DNA of 64,000 nucleotides. Source: Trichomonas vaginalis G3 (lineage: Eukaryota; Parabasalia; Trichomonadida; Trichomonadidae). A program made the position numbers and the translations under genes. Positions within the stretch are counted from its first letter, which is position 1, and the number at the start of each line of letters is the position of its first letter. Shown here in pieces: positions 59,322 to 64,000 of this stretch. The notes under the pieces are model-generated. The model saw only the letters and a program-made list of their open reading frames with translations, had not been told where the DNA came from and searched no databases. The DNA is taken from the NCBI RefSeq assembly GCF_026262505.1, contig NC_067205.1, positions 18,225,645-18,289,644 on the forward strand, read 5' to 3'.

Positions 59322-60182
59322 TCAATACTTTTTCAGCACTTTTCCGTAGTTATATATGAAAGACAATTCGAGATAAAAGTCATAGTACAATGGAATAATA
59401 TGTTGCACACCATTTGTTGTGAACCAAACTTGAAAGTCAGAGAAACTGTTACTAGGTGGTTCGTAGAATTTAGAAGCAAAGTCATAAAAGTCCTTACCAA
59501 TACATAGAAAACTATTGTTGCTTGAACTGAAACTTGCATGACACATAACATTTTGAGGGTCAAACACGTTTCTATAAACTGTCAAATCTGCTGGTGGAAG
59601 TATAAATTTAAATGGACCATCTGGTGGTAATGGTTCGTTCTGGTTTAGTAACCGAAGAAATTGTGCCCAAGAACGTTTGTCTACTTTCCAAAATAAAAAC
59701 TCTGTATCTCTTGGAGGGTTAATTTCAATCTTTTGAAATGAAACGGTGGAGTTCATCTTGTCATATTCTAGTTTCAGATAGTATGTTCCATTTAGTAAAG
59801 AGTCGTATTTTTCTTGAAATTCCCAATAATATTTGTTCATTTGAGTTTGAAAGTCATTTAGAGTTTTCTCAAGACTTTCGTCTGAACGAACTGTAAAGAT
59901 TCTCATTTCGTCAAATTTGTCTATTAGACCATCAGAACCTTTATACTGCCCATGAAAATATACTGCGAACATAAATGCGTTAGTTCTATTTGAAAACAAA
60001 ACTCTTCTAAATCCTATTGCCTTTGCATCTGAAGGACTTTGAAGCCAACGAATTGGATAGTCAAACCTGTATGTTCGGGATGAAATTTCTTCATCTGAAA
60101 TAGTCCTACCAGCATTTGTAAAGATATAGTCTAACGGTTTTGTATCTGCTACTTTTGTTCTTTGTTTTTCAACCTGAAGCAT
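59322..60182 (-). CDS. Polinton B: virion-type protein, counterpart of 13529-14410
   Basis: The 286-residue protein is beta-rich. It shares with the Polinton A protein the N-terminal YRFDYPIRWLQ-like motif, KAIGFRRVLFS, a central FLFWKVDKRSW-type region and a C-terminal strand near the end. No known family is recognised. The leader reads ATATTTTTACATATATTAAA before the ATG at 60182. In Polinton A its counterpart is followed by two more virion-type genes; here the small genes at 60330-61780 lie upstream on the same strand. Confidence 0.55.
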   Translation of the reverse strand: MLQVEKQRTKVADTKPLDYIFTNAGRTISDEEISSRTYRFDYPIRWLQSPSDAKAIGFRRVLFSNRTNAFMFAVYFHGQYKGSDGLIDKFDEMRIFTVRSDESLEKTLNDFQTQMNKYYWEFQEKYDSLLNGTYYLKLEYDKMNSTVSFQKIEINPPRDTEFLFWKVDKRSWAQFLRLLNQNEPLPPDGPFKFILPPADLTVYRNVFDPQNVMCHASFSSSNNSFLCIGKDFYDFASKFYEPPSNSFSDFQVWFTTNGVQHIIPLYYDFYLELSFIYNYGKVLKKY

Positions 60183-60329
60183 TTAATATATGTAAAAATA
60201 TATTGTTTTAAAATGGTATGCCATTTCATATTTCTCATCTAACAAACAAGTTTCCCAACGGTCTTCTCCAACAAACTCAGCGTACATTTCAAATAAAATA
60301 AAAAATGTCACTTTTTAAAAAATAAATTT

Positions 60330-61370
60330 TTACTTCATGCAATGTTTAACACATCGAAAGGCATGTCCATAAGACGTTCTTCTTCTAACCTCTCTAGTCT
60401 GTTTGGATAATTGGCACGTGCTGTTTCCAAATCCATTTCGTAGCGAAGACCAGACAATTTGTCATAGACTTTTATGGGTCTTCCCTTCCTATATTTAAAA
60501 TTCTTCGAAACTCTCCAACCATATCCTTGTAACTCTGCTTTTTATTCTAGCAGATTTTCTATCCATTCTATATGGGGGCATTTTTATAAAAATAAAAAAA
60601 TATTTTTCTTTACTTTACATAACCACCTGCTGCCATAAGTCTTTGACGCCAACCCATACCAGCTAATGAAGGTTGACTTGGTTTAGTTTCCAAACTAAAC
60701 TTTGGTTTTGGTTTATCTTCAGTTTTTGGTTTTCTTCTTCTATCGGTTTTTCGTCACTTTTCGGTTTCTCTGACTTTACTTCACTTGCAGGAACAGTTGT
60801 GTCGTCAACATCTTCATAAATATCATATGCCATTTGTTTTTGTTTTCCTTTCAACTTTTTGTGTTTGTTGTAAAGTTTAGAATATTTCGACTCTAAGTCA
60901 ATGAGATGTTCTATAATGAACTGTTGGTCAGTGAAGTAAACTTTTCCATCTGTTGTCTCGAAAGCTCCTTCAGACTTCAATATTTTATTTGTGAGAGTCT
61001 GTTTCTTTTTTGAGATACTTGCCGTTCCATTTTTATGAAAAGTGACTTGTAGTTAGGGTTTGTATTTCCAGACCTGGCACTTTCTATTATTGAATTTTCT
61101 CTTCATCTGTAAGTTCTTGACAGGTTTTGACAATGGTTCTGAACTTTTTGTTTGTGGTGTCAAATCTACCGTTTCAACTTCTTCGGTCATTTCATCTCAG
61201 TAAAAAATTTTAGTTGGTTTGTTTTCAACTGGTTGTTGTTGTTTTTTAAGTCGGTCTAAAACTTCCTGAGGTATAGGAAGAACTTGACAAACACGTTGTG
61301 TAACTGCTGGAAGCCGACAAATCCATCTTGAACCCATTGTCTCAATGCTGTATTGTTCATTTCATCTCAG
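60330..61370 (-). pseudogene. Polinton B: cluster of small genes, partly decayed
   Basis: Several short minus-strand frames are packed here. One (about 60330-60581) is basic at its start and has RKGRPIKVYDKLSG and NRLERLEEERLMDMP. One around 60663-60980 is a coiled coil rich in lysine and glutamate (LIDLESKYSKLYNKHKKLKG). Two starts further up (near 61188 and 61358) share the identical leader TTTTTTACTGAGATGAAATG. The cluster seems broken in places, and no member is assigned to a family. Confidence 0.4.
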
Positions 61371-61379
61371 TAAAAAACT

Positions 61380-61780
61380 TTACATTCCCCACGTTTGAGG
61401 CGGTTGAGGTTGGTTATTGTTTACCCATTGTTGTGCATGGTTATATCCTCTGTTAAAGAATCTTTCACCTTGGTCCATATAGTGTCCTGCTTGGTTATAG
61501 TAGTCATTTGCTTTGTTATAATAGTTTCCTGCTTGTCTTCCTACATTGTCCATCCATCCTTGAACTTTTCCTCTTGTTTCAGGATTTGGAATAAGATTTG
61601 TTGCATCTCGTGTACATCCCAACCTTTCTGTACAGTTTGTATAATAGGTTGTGCTTTCTCTTTCAGTATACCTAATGTACTCAAAATCTTCCTTCCAACT
61701 CCAAATACACCTCTGGCTATTGTTCCCACTGCGGGTAAAAATCTAGATGCAACTCCTGCTAATGCGCCAAATAAACCCAT
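61380..61780 (-). pseudogene. Polinton B: hydrophobic-start virion-type protein
   Basis: The gene begins MGLFGALAGVASRFLPAVG, an amphipathic glycine/alanine-rich peptide like the start of the Polinton A protein at 14636-15163. The far end encodes a tyrosine/asparagine/glutamine-rich repeat (YYNKANDYYNQAGHYMDQG). The plan recalls capsid-internal, membrane-active proteins. The leader TTTTTTATCCTATAAGAAATG is the late type. The gene seems broken. Confidence 0.45.
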
Positions 61781-61859
61781 TTCTTATAGGATAAAAAATG
61801 ACGAATCCAAACAAAGGACCCCTATGTTTCTAAAGCGACAAAGAAAGCACTCATGGTAA

Positions 61860-62760
61860 AAATCTTTAGTTCAACACCAAATGCTTGGTTTATGGATATC
61901 TTGGAAAACATTCCGAGAGTTAGAACAGATGGACCACCAACTGGCTAATATTTGTCGGTCAAAACACAAGATACTGTGAAGCCATACCATTATGGTCCAA
62001 AAATATTTTAGATGTGAAAACTGCTTTGACAATATTCGTTGACAAATACCATCCAACAAAACTGACATCTGACTGTGAAAGTTCTTTCAAATCAGATGAT
62101 GTAAAAAACTATCTGCGTTCAAAAAATGTAAACCAATATTTCATTGTCGACCAAAACCATTCTGCTCTTGGTCATTGACGGTTGATAAAATGTTAAGAGA
62201 CTTAAACCAACCACAAGGTGGTGAAGCAAATGAAATGTCATATGACGACAAATATAGACACTTCTCCATGGCAAAGATGAGACAAGTTTTAAATATTTAC
62301 AATAGCCGTAAACAAAAGGTTTGGGAAACCACTCCCCCGAAGAAATGAAAAAACAACCCTGACTTAGAGAAAGACTATATATTTAATAATTTAGTCAAAG
62401 AGACAAACAAGAAAAGAATGCCGGCTTCAAACTTCAGAAAGGTGACAAAGTAAAAATAGAAATACCTAAACGCGACCCATATGAAAATACTATTGACTAT
62501 GACAACAATGGGAACCCGACAGGTACTCACATTCGTGTTCGTAAAAATAGAAGAAAGTATACAAGAGAATATTATGAAGTTTTAGGCAAACATGGCAAAA
62601 TGTACACACTGCAAGCAGAAGATAAAACGACTATTGTCAGACCTCGTTTCAAACTTGTCAAAGTTCAAGGTGGTATACTTTCAAAAACAGTTCCTAACAA
62701 ATATAAGACAACTCCTGACGAATATGCTAAAGAAGTTGAAAATGACGACTAAGCATTTCT
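61860..62760 (+). pseudogene. Polinton B: retroviral-type integrase remnant
   Basis: Scattered pieces encode the middle of a DDE-type integrase core (a KLTSDCESSFKSDDVKNYL-like stretch with the acidic residue) and its C-terminal SH3/chromo-like segment (near 62640, KTTIVRPRFKLVKVQ). The orientation is opposite to the fibre region, whereas in Polinton A both are on the same strand. It is badly broken. Confidence 0.55.
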
Positions 62761-62779
62761 ATACCATGCGTAAACTCAT

Positions 62780-64000
62780 GTAAGGTGGCATGTATTCTTT
62801 ACTTTGTCCCGTTGTTTGCGTATATCCTGAACGCGATGTGTATGGTTCCTCACCTCCTCAGTGTTACTCCAGAAACAATTTATAGCAAACTTAACGTCTT
62901 TAACATCATATCCTTTACCTTTTGTCATTCCTGACCAATCCCAATATCTATGCTTATGCCAACCTGCTTGAGATGTACTTAAATCTATGTAGTGACTATG
63001 TGCAGGTAAATTTCACCTGAAATCGTTTTACTTCCACCTGTTTCCTTTGAAGAGTTTGCACAATACAAAAACCTGTCGACTATTTGAGTCCAAGTTCCAA
63101 AACCCAGAACTGTTTCTGGTCTGGTAGAGTTCATTGACGTATAAATAGAGCCTATAGGATATAATGTTTGAAGTATTTCTGTCTTTAATGTTTGAAGCTC
63201 TTTTTTGTCTGCTTTCTTGTCATATAAATCTTGAGCAGTGAATTTAATATTATATTCATCCTTCATGACATAAACATCTTTACATCTAATGTTTCTCATC
63301 GTCGTTATGTCGTCATCCGATGTTAAACCTTGTGGAAAGTTAGGAGGTTTACAATATAATACATCCCCACCAGTTACGTCAACCGTTCCTTCAATACTTT
63401 CTATAGCAACAGTTGTAAAACTTGTATGTGTATGGTTCTTATCTGCTTTCTTCTCTAACTCATCGTTAACATAAGTTTTATCTGCTTTAAGGTCTAAACA
63501 TCCTGAAACCCATCCTGTATCGGCTTTAGTTTTTAAAATCTTCGATGTCCATTCATGGTACCAGTCAACCCTTTCTATAATTTCTTTATCTTTTTCATCC
63601 ACATATTCCTTATCTGCCTTCTTCACTAACGCACTAGCCATAAATCCTTATCCCTTTTTCAAGGCTAACGTTTAAGTCTGTTATTTCAGATATAGAATGT
63701 GTATGAGTCTTTTTAGAATATTCGTTTTCAGCTCTCGTCACTTCACTTGACATTTTATTGTCAACATATGTTTTGTCTGCTAGTTCAGGATGAGTATGTT
63801 CTTTTGTTGCATAAGCATTGTTAGCTCTTTCTTCTTCTTTTGTATTGCATCGTCTACATATTCTTTGTCAGCTTTGTTGTCAACATCTGTTTTCAAAAGA
63901 AGTTCATTTATAGGTTTCTCGTTTAAAGTTCCTTTTGTTGGATTTATACAGACAGTATTGTTCTTCTTGTCTTGAAATAGAAACTCATCTGTCATTGGGT
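62780..64000 (-). pseudogene. Polinton B: fibre-like protein region, cut by window edge
   Basis: The region encodes KADK-type heptad-like repeats, 'KADKNHTHTSFTTV' and the collar-like ILQTLYPIGSIYTSMNST followed by FGTWTQIVDRFLYCANSS, as in the Polinton A fibre (4649-7486). Near the left end lies a histidine-containing tail. It is broken in several places and runs out of the window on the right. As in A, it would form the receptor-binding fibre. Confidence 0.55.

Larger units (their letters stand above)
43643..64000. mobile_element. Polinton (Maverick) B, right part outside window
   Basis: Polinton signature parts are present: major capsid (47278-48885), minor-capsid candidate (50046-50843), packaging ATPase region (53063-53938), retroviral-type integrase region (61860-62760) and fibre region (62780-64000). 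A superfamily 3 helicase region (50871-52107) is present as well. The left half is mostly intact, and the right side decays. Overall about ten or more breaks can be suspected. It is a fossil of probably recent age, with the right end outside the window. Gene order differs from Polinton A and most shared proteins are divergent, so A and B are different subfamilies. Confidence 0.85.

Overview
The window looks like nuclear DNA of a trichomonad, most likely Trichomonas vaginalis or a close relative. It is very AT-rich and the host genes show no introns. The host families fit: CAMK-type protein kinases, an ankyrin-repeat protein with a long unknown N-terminus, and a large membrane adenylyl cyclase. 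It is also crowded with mobile DNA, including two Polinton (Maverick) elements. The species call is inference from content, not from a marker gene.

Layout. (1) 1-15790: Polinton A, entering from the left edge and ending at a hairpin and TATACT. It carries KilA-N proteins, an integrase, a phage-tail-like fibre, a minor-capsid candidate, a packaging ATPase and small virion-type genes. A decayed hAT DNA transposon sits inside it (about 10430-13150). (2) 15791-25884: pieces of one host adenylyl cyclase gene. Polinton A abuts the left piece, and an 8 kb palindromic DNA element (E1, 17416-25441) separates the left piece from the C-terminal catalytic piece. E1 contains a 270-bp satellite array. (3) 26093-38452: host genes, namely an ankyrin protein (-) and three related kinases (+,+,-). 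A second palindromic element of the same family (E2, 32259-37395), with a perfect 8-bp target duplication, lies between the second and third kinases. (4) 39213-41751: a TTAA-flanked element, itself hit by a 1.1 kb hAT-type MITE. (5) 43643-64000: Polinton B, running off the right edge. It has capsid, minor capsid, SF3-type helicase, ATPase, KilA-N cassette, integrase and fibre parts.

The Polintons are treated as fossils. A shows about five breaks plus the hAT insertion. B shows roughly ten or more breaks, mostly towards its right side, and several of its genes look whole. No family-B DNA polymerase or Ulp1-like protease was recognised in the visible part of either.

The two Polintons differ in capsid-type genes and gene order, yet share a nearly identical block of KilA-N/GIY-YIG accessory genes. 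Each gene in that block has the same leader, and palindromic AGATCT hairpins separate them, which suggests cassette exchange. The least expected system is the palindromic E1/E2 family. It has long near-identical arms, iterated CTCAC/GCACAC ends, GAGA termini, internal tandem repeats and a related small cargo gene (possibly ubiquitin-like) whose 3' end faces or enters an arm in both copies. I cannot assign this family to a known superfamily from sequence alone.
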